From Pseudomonas sp. (GTDB lineage Bacteria > Pseudomonadota > Gammaproteobacteria > Pseudomonadales > Pseudomonadaceae), in NCBI GenBank assembly GCA_007713455.1, contig VMRT01000021.1, positions 1-64,000 on the forward strand: 64,000 nucleotides of DNA, read 5' to 3'. This document shows positions 8,137-17,473 of the stretch, piece after piece. The stretch's first letter is position 1. Every line of letters starts with the position of its first letter. A program made the translations under genes and the position numbers. Below the pieces are notes generated by a model. The model was not told where the DNA came from and did not search any database. It saw nothing but the letters and a program-made list of their open reading frames with translations.

Positions 8137-8979
8137 TCAGTCCAGGTCAGCAGCGCTGTGGCGCTCGGGGGCCTGTTTGGACTCATCGCCCCAGGTGCGA
8201 TTGACCTTGCGCCCGCGGATCACGGCCGGGCGCTCGGCGACCTCCGCGGCCCAGCGCTGGACGTGCTTGTAGTCCTGCACGGAAAGGAATTCGCCAGCGT
8301 CGTACAGCTCGCCCCGCGCCAGCACGCCATACCAGGGCCAGATCGCCATGTCGGCGATGCTGTAGTCGTCACCGGCCACGTAGCGGTTCTCCGCCAGCTG
8401 GCGGTCGAGCACGTCGAGCTGGCGCTTGACCTCCATGGCGTAGCGGTTGATCGGGTATTCGTACTTCTCCGGCGCGTAGGCATAGAAATGGCCGAAGCCG
8501 CCGCCGAGGAAGGGCGCCGAACCCATCTGCCAGAACAGCCAGTTCAGCGTCTCGGTACGCGCACGGATTTCCGTGGGCAGGAAGGCGCCGAACTTCTCCG
8601 CCAGGTAGACCAGGATCGAACCGGACTCGAACACCCGTAGCGGCTTGCCGTCGACGCTGTGATCGGCCAGCGCGGGGATCTTCGAGTTCGGATTGATCTC
8701 GACGAAGCCGCTGCCGAACTGATCGCCCTCACCGATGTTGATCAGCCAGGCATCGTACTCGGCGCCGCTGTGGCCGGCGGCGAGCAGCTCTTCGAGCATG
8801 ATCGAGACCTTCACGCCATTGGGCGTGGCCAGCGAGTAGAGCTGCAGCGGATGTTTGCCCACCGGCAGCACCTTCTCCTCCCGCGCACCGGCGGTGGGGG
8901 CATTGATGCTGGCGAACTTGCCGCCCGAAGGCGCGTCGTGGGTCCAGACCTTCGGCGGGACGTAAGGGGTATCAGGCAT
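8137..8979 (-). CDS. yghU: YghU-type glutathione-dependent disulfide-bond oxidoreductase
   Basis: The 280-residue protein is a member of the Nu-class glutathione transferase-like group. The N-terminal extension KVWTHDAPSGGKFASINAPTAGAREEKVLPVGKHPLQLYS is characteristic of YghU and YfcG relatives, and is followed by the thioredoxin-like domain (NSKIPALAD with the cis-Pro, ESGSILVYLAEKFG binding the glutathione gamma-glutamyl group) and the helical C-terminal domain with SIADMAIWPWYG. Known members reduce disulfides with two glutathiones. The ATG at 8979 has GAGGAGATTGTT in front; the open frame extends upstream into non-coding DNA. It is divergent from hipBA. Confidence 0.9.
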   Translation of the reverse strand: MPDTPYVPPKVWTHDAPSGGKFASINAPTAGAREEKVLPVGKHPLQLYSLATPNGVKVSIMLEELLAAGHSGAEYDAWLINIGEGDQFGSGFVEINPNSKIPALADHSVDGKPLRVFESGSILVYLAEKFGAFLPTEIRARTETLNWLFWQMGSAPFLGGGFGHFYAYAPEKYEYPINRYAMEVKRQLDVLDRQLAENRYVAGDDYSIADMAIWPWYGVLARGELYDAGEFLSVQDYKHVQRWAAEVAERPAVIRGRKVNRTWGDESKQAPERHSAADLD

Positions 8980-9120
8980 GAACAATCTCCTCGGTGGCTC
9001 TGGGGATGTGCAGGGCATGCTACGCCCTCGGCCAGCGCTGTCGAAATCAAGCGGGTCGATATTGGTCATCGATGGGCGATGGTTTGTTCTGAGGGTTTTT
9101 TTGAGCGAACTAGAAAATTT

Positions 9121-9218
9121 TTTTCCCGATCGGTAAAAAATCCAGTGCACCGGCCAGCAGTGGAGAGTATTTTCCCTATTGGGAAAAAAGCGGAAATAAG
9201 CTGTTTCCGAACGGCAAA
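9121..9218 (+). promoter_or_regulatory. Tandem HipB-type operators in front of hipBA
   Basis: Three inverted repeats of the form TTTTCCC-N4-GGGAAAA lie in the AT-rich spacer. They are TTTTCCCGATCGGTAAAA at 9121-9138, the perfect TTTTCCCTATTGGGAAAA at 9170-9187, and a weaker TTTCCGAACGGCAAA at 9204-9218. A further GGAACGGGAAAA half site precedes the ATG. HipB repressors bind tandem TATCC-type palindromes, so these are read as autoregulatory operators. The spacer is far richer in A/T than the flanking genes. Confidence 0.65.
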
Positions 9219-9235
9219 TTGTACGGAACGGGAAA

Positions 9236-9472
9236 ATGGGTGGACCTACCGAATTTGTATCAATGGCCGAGCTGGGCAAGATGATCCAGCGCACCCGCAA
9301 GGGTCAGGGGCTGCGTCTGGTGGACGCTGCCGGCCTATGTGGCGTGAGCGTGCGCTTTCTGAGCGAGCTGGAAAATGGCCGCGAGAGCTGTTCGTTCGGG
9401 CGGGTGCTGAACGTGTGTCATACGCTTGGCATCGAGCTGTTGGCGGCTAGACGTGACGGGAGCGACCTGTGA
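9236..9472 (+). CDS. hipB: HipB-type antitoxin, XRE helix-turn-helix
   Basis: The 78-residue product is a single helix-turn-helix domain of the HipB group: residues 12-32 (GKMIQRTRKGQGLRLVDAAG) begin the fold, and the recognition segment is LCGVSVRFLSELENGRES. HipB neutralises HipA by binding it and represses the operon. The stop overlaps the GTG of hipA in a GTGA arrangement, so the two genes are translationally coupled. An alternative ATG at 9263 (MAELG) would give a 69-residue protein nearer the helix-turn-helix; the ATG at 9236 sits inside the GGGAAAATG tract. Tandem operators lie just upstream. Confidence 0.88.
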   Translation: MGGPTEFVSMAELGKMIQRTRKGQGLRLVDAAGLCGVSVRFLSELENGRESCSFGRVLNVCHTLGIELLAARRDGSDL

Positions 9473-10710
9473 GCGGACTGCTCGGCGTCTACCGGGGTGA
9501 TTGCCGTATCGGTGAGCTTTGGCTGGGTGACGATGGCCGCAGCATGGGTTTTCGTTATAGCGAAGCAGCGCGGTTTGCAATCTCCCATAGCTTGCCGCTT
9601 GCAACCGGTATGTTTGCGCCAACGCTCGGCACGGCACACAACTGGTTTGCCAATCTGCTTCCCGAAGAAGCTTCGCGGCAGTTGCTGGTGAACCGGCTTG
9701 GGATCGCTGATGACGACTTTTCGCTGTTGGCCGCCATCGGTGGTGATTGTGCCGGTGCGTTGCGCATTGTTGACCCGGAGCGGGCCGATGCGTTGATCGA
9801 ATCTGGCCAGGAGCCGGTCGACCCCAATCAGCTGGCGCGCTGGGCGCAGGGTAAGGAGCGCTACGCCTTGTTCCAGCCGGGCAAGGCGACACGGCTTTCG
9901 CTTGCCGGCGCCCAGGACAAGATTCCCGTAATCCTCGAAGGCGGCCAGCTCTACCTCCCGAGCGGTGCCGCCGCTTCTTCGCATCTGATCAAGTTCTCGC
10001 TAAAGCCGGCGTTGGTTTTCAACGAGCTCTATATGAACCGCCTGGCTCGGATCGCTGGGCTTGTGGTTCCCGACTCGCACGCAGGTCAGGCAGGGAAGGC
10101 TCACTATCTTGCTGTGACTCGTTACGATCGTGAGCGAGTGGATAACCGGATCGAGCGTGTGCACCAGGAGGACATGTGTCAGGCGCTTGGCTATCCGCGG
10201 CGGCTAAAGTACCAGGAAGAGGGCGGCCCGACGCTGGCTGCCTGCGCAGGCCTGTTGCGCGCGGTGGCGGCCACGCCGGCGCTGCAGGTGCGCCAGCTGC
10301 TGCGCTGGCAGATATTCAACGTGCTGGCCGGCAACAGCGATGGCCATGCCAAGAACATTTCGCTGTTACAAGACGCCAAGGGCCGCTGGTCATTGGCGCC
10401 GGCCTATGACCTGGTATGTACGATGGTGCTGCCATACAGCCCCAGTCTTGGTTTCGCGGTTGGCGGTAACTTCCATCCGCAGCAGCTGCGCAGAGCCGAT
10501 TGGGAAGAGCTGGCGCGCCACATGGGCCTCGCGCCGCCGTTCGTACTTCGGGAGCTGCGGCAAATGCTGGATCTGCTCGAGCCAGCTGCCAATAGCGCCG
10601 AGTTGCAAGCTGAACTGCAGACGGTTGGCATGGATGAGGTGGCTTGGGCGAAGGTGCAGCATGTGCGCAAATACGTCGTTCAGCAGTGCCGCCGCTACCG
10701 CAAGCTGTAG
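9469..10710 (+). CDS. hipA: HipA-type serine/threonine kinase toxin
   Basis: The 413-residue protein has the HipA layout: an N-terminal domain (residues 1-110), then the kinase core. RLSLAGAQDK places a serine at residue 144, where E. coli HipA has its autophosphorylated Ser150. The catalytic NSDGHAKN motif is at residues 289-296 and APAYDL, holding the magnesium-binding Asp, is near 314. HipA phosphorylates glutamyl-tRNA synthetase (or related targets) and stops growth; HipB blocks it. The GTG start overlaps the hipB stop. All catalytic landmarks are present, so the toxin appears intact. HipA subfamilies differ in target, and this one cannot be assigned by eye. Confidence 0.92.
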   Translation: MSGLLGVYRGDCRIGELWLGDDGRSMGFRYSEAARFAISHSLPLATGMFAPTLGTAHNWFANLLPEEASRQLLVNRLGIADDDFSLLAAIGGDCAGALRIVDPERADALIESGQEPVDPNQLARWAQGKERYALFQPGKATRLSLAGAQDKIPVILEGGQLYLPSGAAASSHLIKFSLKPALVFNELYMNRLARIAGLVVPDSHAGQAGKAHYLAVTRYDRERVDNRIERVHQEDMCQALGYPRRLKYQEEGGPTLAACAGLLRAVAATPALQVRQLLRWQIFNVLAGNSDGHAKNISLLQDAKGRWSLAPAYDLVCTMVLPYSPSLGFAVGGNFHPQQLRRADWEELARHMGLAPPFVLRELRQMLDLLEPAANSAELQAELQTVGMDEVAWAKVQHVRKYVVQQCRRYRKL

Positions 10711-10915
10711 CGCCCAGGGTCCTCCTTCATGAATGCCTACAGCCCACGCTAGCGCCTCGCTGTGTGAGATTGCTGCGAGCGTGGCAACCATGGTCAGTAA
10801 TCGATCAGTGGTACTGACAACAAGCGGTGCCGACGGTCCGGCATGCAGCGGTCGCGCTAGACTCCTTCCTACTGTCCCATCCACTCGGGGCCTAACCCGG
10901 ATACAGGACGGCACG

Positions 10916-11287
10916 ATGCCCCTCAGCAAACGCGACCAGACCCGTATGGAACGGCAACTTGCCAGTTGCCTGAGCCAGGCCTGCGAGGCGGGCAAGGCGG
11001 AGGTCGTCGGATTCAGCTGGCTCACCCATGAGGTCGATTACGCGCGCTTTCCCGAGAGCCTGCAGGTCACCTGGGTATTCGTCACGGAGGCGCAGCGCGC
11101 TCTGGCGATTGGCCAAGGTCAGGGCGCACGCATGCAGGCGCTTACCCGGGCGGCACTCGCTGAGGCGGGTGTGGACATGGATGCCCTGATTGCACCGGTG
11201 CGCTTCGACAGCGAGGAAGCCTGCAAGCGCGACGATGGCGGTGACTGGCAACGCCGCCTGGCCCGCAACGCCACGACACGGCACTGA
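10916..11287 (+). CDS. Conserved Pseudomonas protein, sometimes labelled Fis-family regulator
   Basis: The 123-residue product starts MPLSKRDQTRMERQLASCLSQACEAGKAEVVGFSWLTHEVDY. This sequence type is widespread in Pseudomonas and often labelled a Fis-family transcriptional regulator, but I see no clear helix-turn-helix of Fis type, so that label is doubtful. A VTWVFVTEAQRALA block suggests an alpha/beta fold. The ATG at 10916 follows CAGGACGGCACG; longer in-frame starts run through spacer. It is followed by DUF1289 at a 2 bp gap, probably as one operon. Confidence 0.65.
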   Translation: MPLSKRDQTRMERQLASCLSQACEAGKAEVVGFSWLTHEVDYARFPESLQVTWVFVTEAQRALAIGQGQGARMQALTRAALAEAGVDMDALIAPVRFDSEEACKRDDGGDWQRRLARNATTRH

Positions 11288-11289
11288 CC

Positions 11290-11475
11290 ATGGGTAAGGA
11301 CGTCGAGAATCCGTGCATTTCCGTCTGCAAGCTCACTGACGAACTCTGTACCAGCTGCGGCCGCACCAAGGACGAGATCCGCAAATGGAAACGCATGAAG
11401 CGCCCGGACAAAAAGGCCACGGTAGAGCGCGCGGCGCAGCGGTTGAAGGCCCTGAAAAAGAAGAAAAAGAAGTGA
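11290..11475 (+). CDS. DUF1289 family small cysteine-rich protein
   Basis: The 61-residue protein has the DUF1289 pattern: N-P-C-I-S-V-C-K-L near residues 7-15 and L-C-T-S-C-G-R-T near 19-26, giving four cysteines that likely bind a metal, plus the W-K-R-M-K/R motif after them. It ends in a lysine-rich tail (seven lysines). Family members are probably regulatory or Fe-S/zinc proteins of unknown function. The start codon lies 2 bp after the upstream gene's stop. Confidence 0.85.
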   Translation: MGKDVENPCISVCKLTDELCTSCGRTKDEIRKWKRMKRPDKKATVERAAQRLKALKKKKKK

Positions 11476-11533
11476 TGGCTGAGCGATGGGACGCCTCGCT
11501 GCCGATGCGCCTCAGGTTGCAGAGGCGACGCAA

Positions 11534-11863
11534 TCAATCCACCACGAAAAGCTTTGCCCCAACTTCGGTAGATGAGCGATGCGGCTCGGCGCCGTCGGCG
11601 ACCTGGTAGCTCATGCCCGGCGTAAGGATGAAGCGGCGCCCATCAGGAAGCTCGGTGTGCAGTTCGCCTTCCAGGCACAGCAGGATATGGCCCTTGCTGC
11701 ACCAGTGGTCGGCCAGATAACCCGGGGTGTACTCGACCATGCGCACGCGGATGGGGCCAAACTGGCGGGTGCGCCAGTAAGCGCTGCCGGTTTCGCCTGG
11801 ATGCAGGATGGGTTCAATAGTCGCCCAGTCGGTAGTACCGAAGGGGAGGTCGTTGATGTCCAT
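11534..11863 (-). CDS. DHCW-motif cupin protein
   Basis: The 109-residue protein is a single cupin domain. It carries the DHWCSKGHILLCLEGELHTEL block (a DHCW-type motif at about residues 50-58), which gives the family name, and a second cupin strand region with GMSYQVADGAEPHRSST. Histidines and glutamate typical of metal-binding cupins are present (H52, H58, E65 region). Function is not established for this family. The ATG at 11863 gives MDINDLPFG, matching family starts; longer frames upstream are spacer. It runs convergent with DUF1289. Confidence 0.85.
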   Translation of the reverse strand: MDINDLPFGTTDWATIEPILHPGETGSAYWRTRQFGPIRVRMVEYTPGYLADHWCSKGHILLCLEGELHTELPDGRRFILTPGMSYQVADGAEPHRSSTEVGAKLFVVD

Positions 11864-11992
11864 GTCTGACGCCTGTAGGCAATGAGTGAATGGTCTTGCA
11901 GAAAAGCAGTGGTGATAGATGCGGCGCCGTGGTGGCTTGAAGCCCACCGGATAGGCCATTCCTGAGGCAACGAACGCCCGGTACACGAACGA

Positions 11993-12028
11993 AAAAGCCG
12001 CTGCCCTCTAACGGGAGCAGCGGCTTTT
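11993..12028 (-). terminator. Rho-independent terminator of trpBA
   Basis: AAAAGCCGCTGC (11993-12004) pairs with GCAGCGGCTTTT (12017-12028) in a perfect 12 bp stem with a 12-nt loop. On the minus strand it is followed by a run of T, directly after the trpA stop. The A/T edges on both sides would allow it to act on both strands. Confidence 0.9.
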
Positions 12029-12047
12029 CGGTTACGGCACTAAAGCC

Positions 12048-12869
12048 TCAACCGCGGGCGCCGCGTACTCCGGCGCTGAGCTGGCGGCACAGGCCGAGCA
12101 CACCTTCCACCGCGTCTTCCGGGCTCTTGGCCCCGGCGATCTGGTCGATCAGTGCCGAGCCCACCACCACGCCTTCGGTAAGCCGTGCGATGGCGGCGGC
12201 TTGTTCCGGCGTGCGGATGCCGAAGCCGACGCACACCGGCAGGTCAGTGTGGCGCTTGAGGCGCGCTACCGCTTCCTCGACGTGTTCCAGGGTGGCGGAA
12301 CCTGCACCGGTCACGCCGGCCACCGAGACGTAGTAGACGAAGCCCGAGCTGCCGTTGAGCACGACCGGCAGGCGCTGGTCGTCGGTGGTCGGGGTGGTCA
12401 GGCGGATGAAGTCGATGCCGGCGCTCTGGGCCGGGTCGCAGAGTTCGTCGTTATGCTCCGGCGGCAGGTCGACGACGATCAGGCCGTCGACACCGGCTTC
12501 TTTCGCATCGCTGACGAAGCGCTCGACGCCGTAGGCGAAGATCGGGTTGTAGTAGCCCATCAATACCAGCGGGGTGCTGCTGTTGGTTTCGCGGAATTCA
12601 CGGACCATCTGCAGCGTCTTCGGCAGGTTCTGCTTGGCCGCCAGAGCGCGGATGTTGGCCAGCTGGATCGCCGGGCCGTCAGCCATCGGGTCGGTGAACG
12701 GCATGCCCAGCTCGATGACGTCGGCACCGGCGTCCGGCAGGCCCTTGAGGATGGCGAGCGAGGTGGCGTAGTCCGGGTCACCGGCGGTCACGAAAGTCAC
12801 CAGCGCGGCGCGGTCTTCCTGCTTCAGCTGTGCGAAGCGCGTCTGCAGGCGGGAGTTCACCGAGCTCAT
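12048..12869 (-). CDS. trpA: Tryptophan synthase alpha chain
   Basis: The 273-residue TIM-barrel enzyme cleaves indole-3-glycerol phosphate into indole and glyceraldehyde 3-phosphate; indole is channelled to TrpB. The active-site region [18 protein letters not shown] contains the catalytic Glu near residue 51 and the conserved D-P-M-A-D-G-P motif; the second catalytic Asp lies in VVDLPPEHN, and the phosphate loop FGIRTPEQ and GSALID are present. The ATG overlaps the trpB stop (ATGA), so the pair is translationally coupled. Length is normal. Confidence 0.97.
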   Translation of the reverse strand: MSSVNSRLQTRFAQLKQEDRAALVTFVTAGDPDYATSLAILKGLPDAGADVIELGMPFTDPMADGPAIQLANIRALAAKQNLPKTLQMVREFRETNSSTPLVLMGYYNPIFAYGVERFVSDAKEAGVDGLIVVDLPPEHNDELCDPAQSAGIDFIRLTTPTTDDQRLPVVLNGSSGFVYYVSVAGVTGAGSATLEHVEEAVARLKRHTDLPVCVGFGIRTPEQAAAIARLTEGVVVGSALIDQIAGAKSPEDAVEGVLGLCRQLSAGVRGARG

Positions 12870-14077
12870 ATATGTTCTTCCTGTTCGTCGTAGTGGTGCA
12901 TGACGGTTTGCATGTCCTTGTCCCCGCGGCCGGAGAGGTTGACCACCATCAGGTGATCCCTGGGCAGCTTCGCCGCGCGCTTGAAGGCTTCGGCCAGGGC
13001 GTGGGCGGATTCCAGCGCGGGGATGATGCCTTCCAGGCGGCAGCACTGGTGGAACGCGGCCAGGGCTTCGTCATCGGTGCATGGCACATATTCGACGCGC
13101 TTGATCTCGTGCAACCAGGCGTGCTCAGGGCCGACGCCTGGGTAGTCGAGGCCGGCGGAGATGGAGTGTGCGTCGGTGATCTGGCCGTCGGCGTCCTGCA
13201 AGAGGAAGGTGCGGTTGCCGTGCAGCACGCCCGGCGCACCGCCGGCCATGCTGGCGGCGTGCTTGCCGGTGTCGATGCCGTGACCGGCCGCTTCGACGCC
13301 GACGATCTGCACGGACTCGTCATCGAGGAACGGGTGGAACAGGCCGATGGCGTTGGAGCCGCCGCCGATGCAGGCGACCAGCGAGTCGGGCAGGCGGCCT
13401 TCCTTCTGCATGATCTGCTCGCGTACTTCGTTGCCGATCACCGACTGGAAGTCGCGCACCATGGCCGGGTAGGGGTGCGGGCCGGCGGCGGTGCCGATCA
13501 GGTAGAAGGTGTTGTGGACGTTGGTCACCCAGTCGCGCAGGGCCTCGTTCATCGCGTCCTTCAGCGTGCCGGTGCCGGCGGTGACCGGGATCACCTCGGC
13601 GCCCAAGAGCTTCATGCGGAAGACGTTGGCCTGCTGGCGCTCGATGTCGGTGGTGCCCATGTAGACCACGCACTGCATGCCGAAGCGCGCGGCCACGGTG
13701 GCGGTGGCCACGCCGTGCATGCCGGCACCGGTCTCGGCGATGATGCGCTGCTTGCCCATGCGCTTGGCCAGCAGGATCTGGCCGATGCAGTTGTTGATCT
13801 TGTGCGCGCCGGTGTGGTTCAGGTCTTCGCGCTTGAGGTAGATCTTCGCGCCGCCGAACTGCTCGGTCAGGCGCTCGGCGAAGTACAGCGGGCTGGCGCG
13901 GCCAATGTAGTCACGCTGGAAATAGGCCAGCTCCTCGAGGAAGGCCGGATCGCTCTTGGCCTTCTCGTACTCGGCAGCCAGCTGGTTGATCAGCGGCATC
14001 AGGGTTTCGGCGACGAACTGGCCGCCGAAGCGGCCGAACAGGCCGCGGTCGTCGGGACCGCTGCGGTATGACGTCAT
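12866..14077 (-). CDS. trpB: Tryptophan synthase beta chain
   Basis: The 403-residue PLP enzyme condenses indole with serine to give tryptophan. [10 protein letters not shown] contains the PLP-binding lysine (Lys93), the GGGSNA phosphate-binding motif is near residue 237, and a catalytic Glu sits in [15 protein letters not shown] (AETGAG loop). It starts [22 protein letters not shown], a standard beginning, with GGAGCC just upstream as ribosome site. It is first in the trpBA operon and divergent from trpI, the arrangement known in Pseudomonas, where TrpI activates trpBA in response to indoleglycerol phosphate. Confidence 0.97.
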   Translation of the reverse strand: MTSYRSGPDDRGLFGRFGGQFVAETLMPLINQLAAEYEKAKSDPAFLEELAYFQRDYIGRASPLYFAERLTEQFGGAKIYLKREDLNHTGAHKINNCIGQILLAKRMGKQRIIAETGAGMHGVATATVAARFGMQCVVYMGTTDIERQQANVFRMKLLGAEVIPVTAGTGTLKDAMNEALRDWVTNVHNTFYLIGTAAGPHPYPAMVRDFQSVIGNEVREQIMQKEGRLPDSLVACIGGGSNAIGLFHPFLDDESVQIVGVEAAGHGIDTGKHAASMAGGAPGVLHGNRTFLLQDADGQITDAHSISAGLDYPGVGPEHAWLHEIKRVEYVPCTDDEALAAFHQCCRLEGIIPALESAHALAEAFKRAAKLPRDHLMVVNLSGRGDKDMQTVMHHYDEQEEHI

Positions 14078-14259
14078 GTGAGGCTCCTGTAACGGTTGCC
14101 AGGCCGGTGCTCGGGTACTTGTCCTGAACGCGTTTCGGCGCATTCGCGGTCAAGACCGCTGCCACAGGCGACGGATGATGCGATGGCCTCAGGGTACGGC
14201 TATGGGCGCCGGGTTAAAAGCGATAAGATCGCCACGACCTGTCAGGAAAACTCACACTT
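14078..14259. promoter_or_regulatory. Divergent trpBA/trpI promoter region
   Basis: This 182 bp spacer separates trpB and trpI. In other Pseudomonas the TrpI activator binds here. A small inverted repeat, GCGATAAGATCGC (14219-14231), lies close to the trpI start and GTCAGGAAAACTC just before the ATG acts as ribosome site. I cannot define the TrpI sites exactly from the sequence alone. Confidence 0.6.
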
Positions 14260-15162
14260 ATGGCTCAGGATCTTCCCGCTCTCAATGCCCTGCGTGCCTT
14301 CGAATCGGCCGCCCGCCTGGGTAGTGTCAGCGAAGCGGCGCGCGAGCTGCATGTCACCCACGGGGCCGTCAGTCGGCAGGTCAAGCAGCTCGAGGAGCAG
14401 CTGGGCATAGGCCTTTTCATCAAGGAAGGTCGTGGCGTAAAACTCACCGATGCCGGGGTGCGCCTGCGCGATGCCGCCAGCGAGGCCTTCGAGCGCCTGC
14501 GCAGCACCTGTGCCGAGCTGCAGCGGCAGACGGCCGAGGCGCCGTTCGTCCTCGGTTGTCCCGGCAGCCTGCTGGCGCGCTGGTTCATCCCGCGGTTGGA
14601 TCGGCTCAATCGCGACCTGCCCGAGCTGCGTCTGCAGCTGTCCGCCAGCGAGGGCGAGCTGGATCCACGCAAACCGGGGCTGGATGCCACGCTGTGGTAC
14701 GCCGAGCCGCCGTGGCCAGCGGACATGCAGGTGTTCGAGTTGGCCGTCGAGCGCATCGGCCCGGTGCTCAGCCCCTACCATCCGCGCTGTGCCGAACTGC
14801 GCAGCGCACCGCCCGCGGCACTGCTCAACGAAGCGCTGCTGCATACCGCCTCGCGCCCGCAGGCCTGGCCGAGCTGGGCTCGCCAGCAGCAGCTGGACCC
14901 CACGCAGCTGCGCCTCGGGCAGAGCTTCGAGCACCTGTACTTCCTCCTGGAGGCGGCACTGGCCGGGCTGGGTGTGGCTATCGCGCCGCAGCAGCTGGTC
15001 GCCGACGATCTGAAATTGGGGCGGCTGCTCACGCCCTGGGGTTTCGTCGAAACCAGCGCCCGGCTGGCGCTCTGGGTGCCGGCACGGCGGCTGGATCGGC
15101 GTGCCGAGCGCCTGGCGGAGTGGCTGCGAGACGAGCTGCGCGGTGCGCAGAAGCCTGGGTAG
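14260..15162 (+). CDS. trpI: LysR-family regulator TrpI
   Basis: The 300-residue protein has an N-terminal LysR helix-turn-helix ([44 protein letters not shown], residues 7-54) and a C-terminal ligand-binding domain with a region [21 protein letters not shown]. Its gene is divergent from trpBA, the classical position of TrpI, which activates trpBA when indoleglycerol phosphate builds up. The ligand assignment rests on position and overall similarity. Confidence 0.93.
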   Translation: MAQDLPALNALRAFESAARLGSVSEAARELHVTHGAVSRQVKQLEEQLGIGLFIKEGRGVKLTDAGVRLRDAASEAFERLRSTCAELQRQTAEAPFVLGCPGSLLARWFIPRLDRLNRDLPELRLQLSASEGELDPRKPGLDATLWYAEPPWPADMQVFELAVERIGPVLSPYHPRCAELRSAPPAALLNEALLHTASRPQAWPSWARQQQLDPTQLRLGQSFEHLYFLLEAALAGLGVAIAPQQLVADDLKLGRLLTPWGFVETSARLALWVPARRLDRRAERLAEWLRDELRGAQKPG

Positions 15163-15461
15163 AGTCAGGCGGAAAGCACCGGCGTGGCTGTCGCGATCGA
15201 GATCGCTCCACAGAACAAGCTCCTTTGGCTGCGGTACGTTCATTGAAATGAGTGCGGCGATTGGAAAGCGCAGATCGCTACGGGCGCGAACAGTGGGTGG
15301 TTACTCGCGCGTGCTGCATGACGCAACTCGCCGTGACCGCGCGCCCGCGGCGGCTTGAACTCGGTCGTCGCCATCGAGTCCTACGCCGCACGGCAGCGGA
15401 GCGATCAACGATCGCAGCGGTTTTTTCCGATGCCTTCTTCTGCCTCTAAAGGACTTAGCGA
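15163..15461. other. Intergenic spacer, no gene seen
   Basis: About 300 bp between trpI and the DUF3060 gene. I see no convincing reading frame, no terminator with a T-run, and no strong repeat. A TAAAGGACTTAGCG stretch directly before the DUF3060 ATG is its likely ribosome site. Confidence 0.5.
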
Positions 15462-15962
15462 ATGAATGCTTGCGCTTCTGCTGCGATGCTCGCGGCCGGC
15501 CTGCTGTTGGCGGCGGCTGCCCATGCTCAACCGATCGAACTGGATGGCATCGAGCTGTCACGGGATGTGCCCTGCCTTGGCAAGGACGTAAACATCTCCG
15601 GTAACGCCAACAAGATCAGCCTTACCGGGGACTGTGGTGTGGTGCAGGTCTACGGGACAGACCATGAGATCAGCCTTGAAAAGGCTTCCGCGCTGGAAGT
15701 GTCGGGCATCGGAAACAGCGTAACGGCGAAGTCCGTCGACCGCCTGACCGTGGACACCAACAAGAACCATATCCGCACCACCATCCTCGGGCGTGGCCAG
15801 ACGGCGATCGTCGAAGTGTCAGGCGCCGAGCATGGGCTGGAGCTGGCGTTCGACGGCCCGGCGCAGGTCACCCTGGATGGCATCGACAACCGCTTGCAGT
15901 GGAGCGGTGATGAGCCGGCGATGTCCTTGTCCGGCGCTGGTCATCAGATCGACCGGCAATAG
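15462..15962 (+). CDS. DUF3060 family secreted protein
   Basis: The 166-residue product starts with a Sec signal peptide (residues 1-22, ending AHAQ). The mature part is a short series of beta-helix-like repeats: VNISGNANKISLTGDCGVVQVYGTDHEISLEKASALEVSG and following blocks each carry N/G-rich turns and alternating V/I strands. This is the DUF3060 pattern, a periplasmic or surface family without known activity. The gene converges with galE. Confidence 0.85.
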   Translation: MNACASAAMLAAGLLLAAAAHAQPIELDGIELSRDVPCLGKDVNISGNANKISLTGDCGVVQVYGTDHEISLEKASALEVSGIGNSVTAKSVDRLTVDTNKNHIRTTILGRGQTAIVEVSGAEHGLELAFDGPAQVTLDGIDNRLQWSGDEPAMSLSGAGHQIDRQ

Positions 15963-15992
15963 GGCGGCCTTCGCCGTCCGGGCACCCGGGGC

Positions 15993-17054
15993 TCAGCTGG
16001 CCAGGGCGGTCTGCGAAGCGACCTCTGCGGCGGCGACTTTTTCCTCGGCGTAGCCGCGCGGGTTGCGGCTCTGCCAGCGCCAGGCGTCGGCAAGCATGGT
16101 GGTCAGGTCTTTCTCGGCACGCCAGCTGAGTTCCAGTTCGGCCTTGGTCGGGTCGGACCAGCATTGGGCGATGTCGCCACTGCGGCGCGGCTTGATCACG
16201 TGGGGCAGGGAGCGCCCGGTGACTTCCTCGAAGGCGGTGATCATCTCGCGTACCGAGTAGCCCTTGCCGGTGCCGAGGTTCCACGTGGAAACACCATGAA
16301 TCAGCTGCAAGCGCTCCAGGGCTTTCAGATGACCTCTGGCCAGGTCGACCACATGGATGTAGTCGCGGATACCGGTGCCATCGGGTGTCGGATAGTCGTT
16401 GCCATAGACATTCAGTTGCTTTCGCCGGCCCACCGCCACCTGCAGCATGTACGGCAGCAGATTGTTCGGCACGCCGTTGGGGTCTTCGCCGATCAGCCCT
16501 GACTCGTGGGCGCCGATGGGGTTGAAGTAGCGCAGCAGGCCGATCGACCAGCGCGGATCGGAGTCGGCCAGGCCCTTGAGCACGTTCTCGGCCATCAGCT
16601 TGGACTGGCCGTAGGGGTTGGTCGGCACGCCGGTGGGGCGGTCCTCGGTGATCGGCATCACCGGCGATTCACCGTAGACCGTCGCCGATGAGCTGAACAC
16701 CAGCTTGAACACGCCGGCTTCGGCCATCGCCTGGCACAGCGCGATGCTGCCTCCGACGTTGGTTTCGTAGTAGCGCAGCGGCTCGCGCACGCTTTCGCCA
16801 ACAGCCTTGAGGCCAGCGAAGTGCATCACCGCGCTGATCGGGTAGGCAGCGAACAGCGCCTTGAGCAGCGAGCGATTGCGCACGTCGCCCCTGACGAACT
16901 GCAGCGGTCGCCCGGCGAGCTGCTCGACGCGGTCCAGAGCCGCCTGCGAGCTGTTGCACAGATTGTCCAGCACCAGCACTTCATGCCCGGCCTGCAGCAG
17001 TTCGAGCACCGCGTGTGAGCCGATGTAGCCGGCTCCTCCTGTTACCAGAATCAT
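15993..17054 (-). CDS. galE: UDP-glucose 4-epimerase
   Basis: The 353-residue SDR enzyme interconverts UDP-glucose and UDP-galactose with bound NAD. The NAD-binding motif TGGAGYIGSH is at residues 5-14, and a YxxxK catalytic pair is in NPYGQSKLMAE near residues 147-151; the VFSSSATVYG active serine/threonine region is present. It lies divergent from the glycosyltransferase/UDP-galactopyranose mutase operon, whose enzyme Glf uses UDP-galactose. The two transcripts could therefore supply the same pathway. The ATG at 17054 gives the standard MILVTGGAGYIGSH start; upstream in-frame codons are spacer. Confidence 0.95.
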   Translation of the reverse strand: MILVTGGAGYIGSHAVLELLQAGHEVLVLDNLCNSSQAALDRVEQLAGRPLQFVRGDVRNRSLLKALFAAYPISAVMHFAGLKAVGESVREPLRYYETNVGGSIALCQAMAEAGVFKLVFSSSATVYGESPVMPITEDRPTGVPTNPYGQSKLMAENVLKGLADSDPRWSIGLLRYFNPIGAHESGLIGEDPNGVPNNLLPYMLQVAVGRRKQLNVYGNDYPTPDGTGIRDYIHVVDLARGHLKALERLQLIHGVSTWNLGTGKGYSVREMITAFEEVTGRSLPHVIKPRRSGDIAQCWSDPTKAELELSWRAEKDLTTMLADAWRWQSRNPRGYAEEKVAAAEVASQTALAS

Positions 17055-17473
17055 CTGTCTACCTCCGCATTCGCTGTCTTTTCGACACGCTCGGGACACT
17101 GCGGCTGGCCAGTGAATGGCGCTGCATGAGTCTCCGTAATCTGGAATCGGCGAAACGGAACGGGACGGCGACGACGAGCTGCGCGCTTGGGTTCCGGTGC
17201 CGGTGTTAAGGCGTCCTGTTGATACGGACGGGGCAAGGTTCTGGCGAGTTCCATCCAGCCGCCGGACGGCCGACGGGCTGCGCTATCGGATGATTGGCGG
17301 GAACCCGAACCGCCGATTGCCGTCCACTACCGGCGGACGACGCGGGTTGCAGGCTATCTGACGGCTCGTAATCGTGGCGCGATGACACGCCTTACGCAGG
17401 GCAGCGCTGGCATTGACGTGGCATGGTGAGTGGGCAGGAACGCCCGGGCACGGCTACCGAAATGAGGTGCTAC
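17055..17473. promoter_or_regulatory. Divergent promoter region of galE and the glf operon
   Basis: This 419 bp spacer has no convincing gene. It contains GC-rich inverted repeats (CCGCCGGACGGCCGACGG and GGCGGGAACCCGAACCGCC). Both flanking transcripts must start here. No sigma-70 or ECF consensus stood out enough to call, so control of the operon is unknown. Confidence 0.4.

Noticed and set aside
12830-14071. Plus-strand frame opposite trpB
   Set aside because: Shadow frame; trpB is certain.
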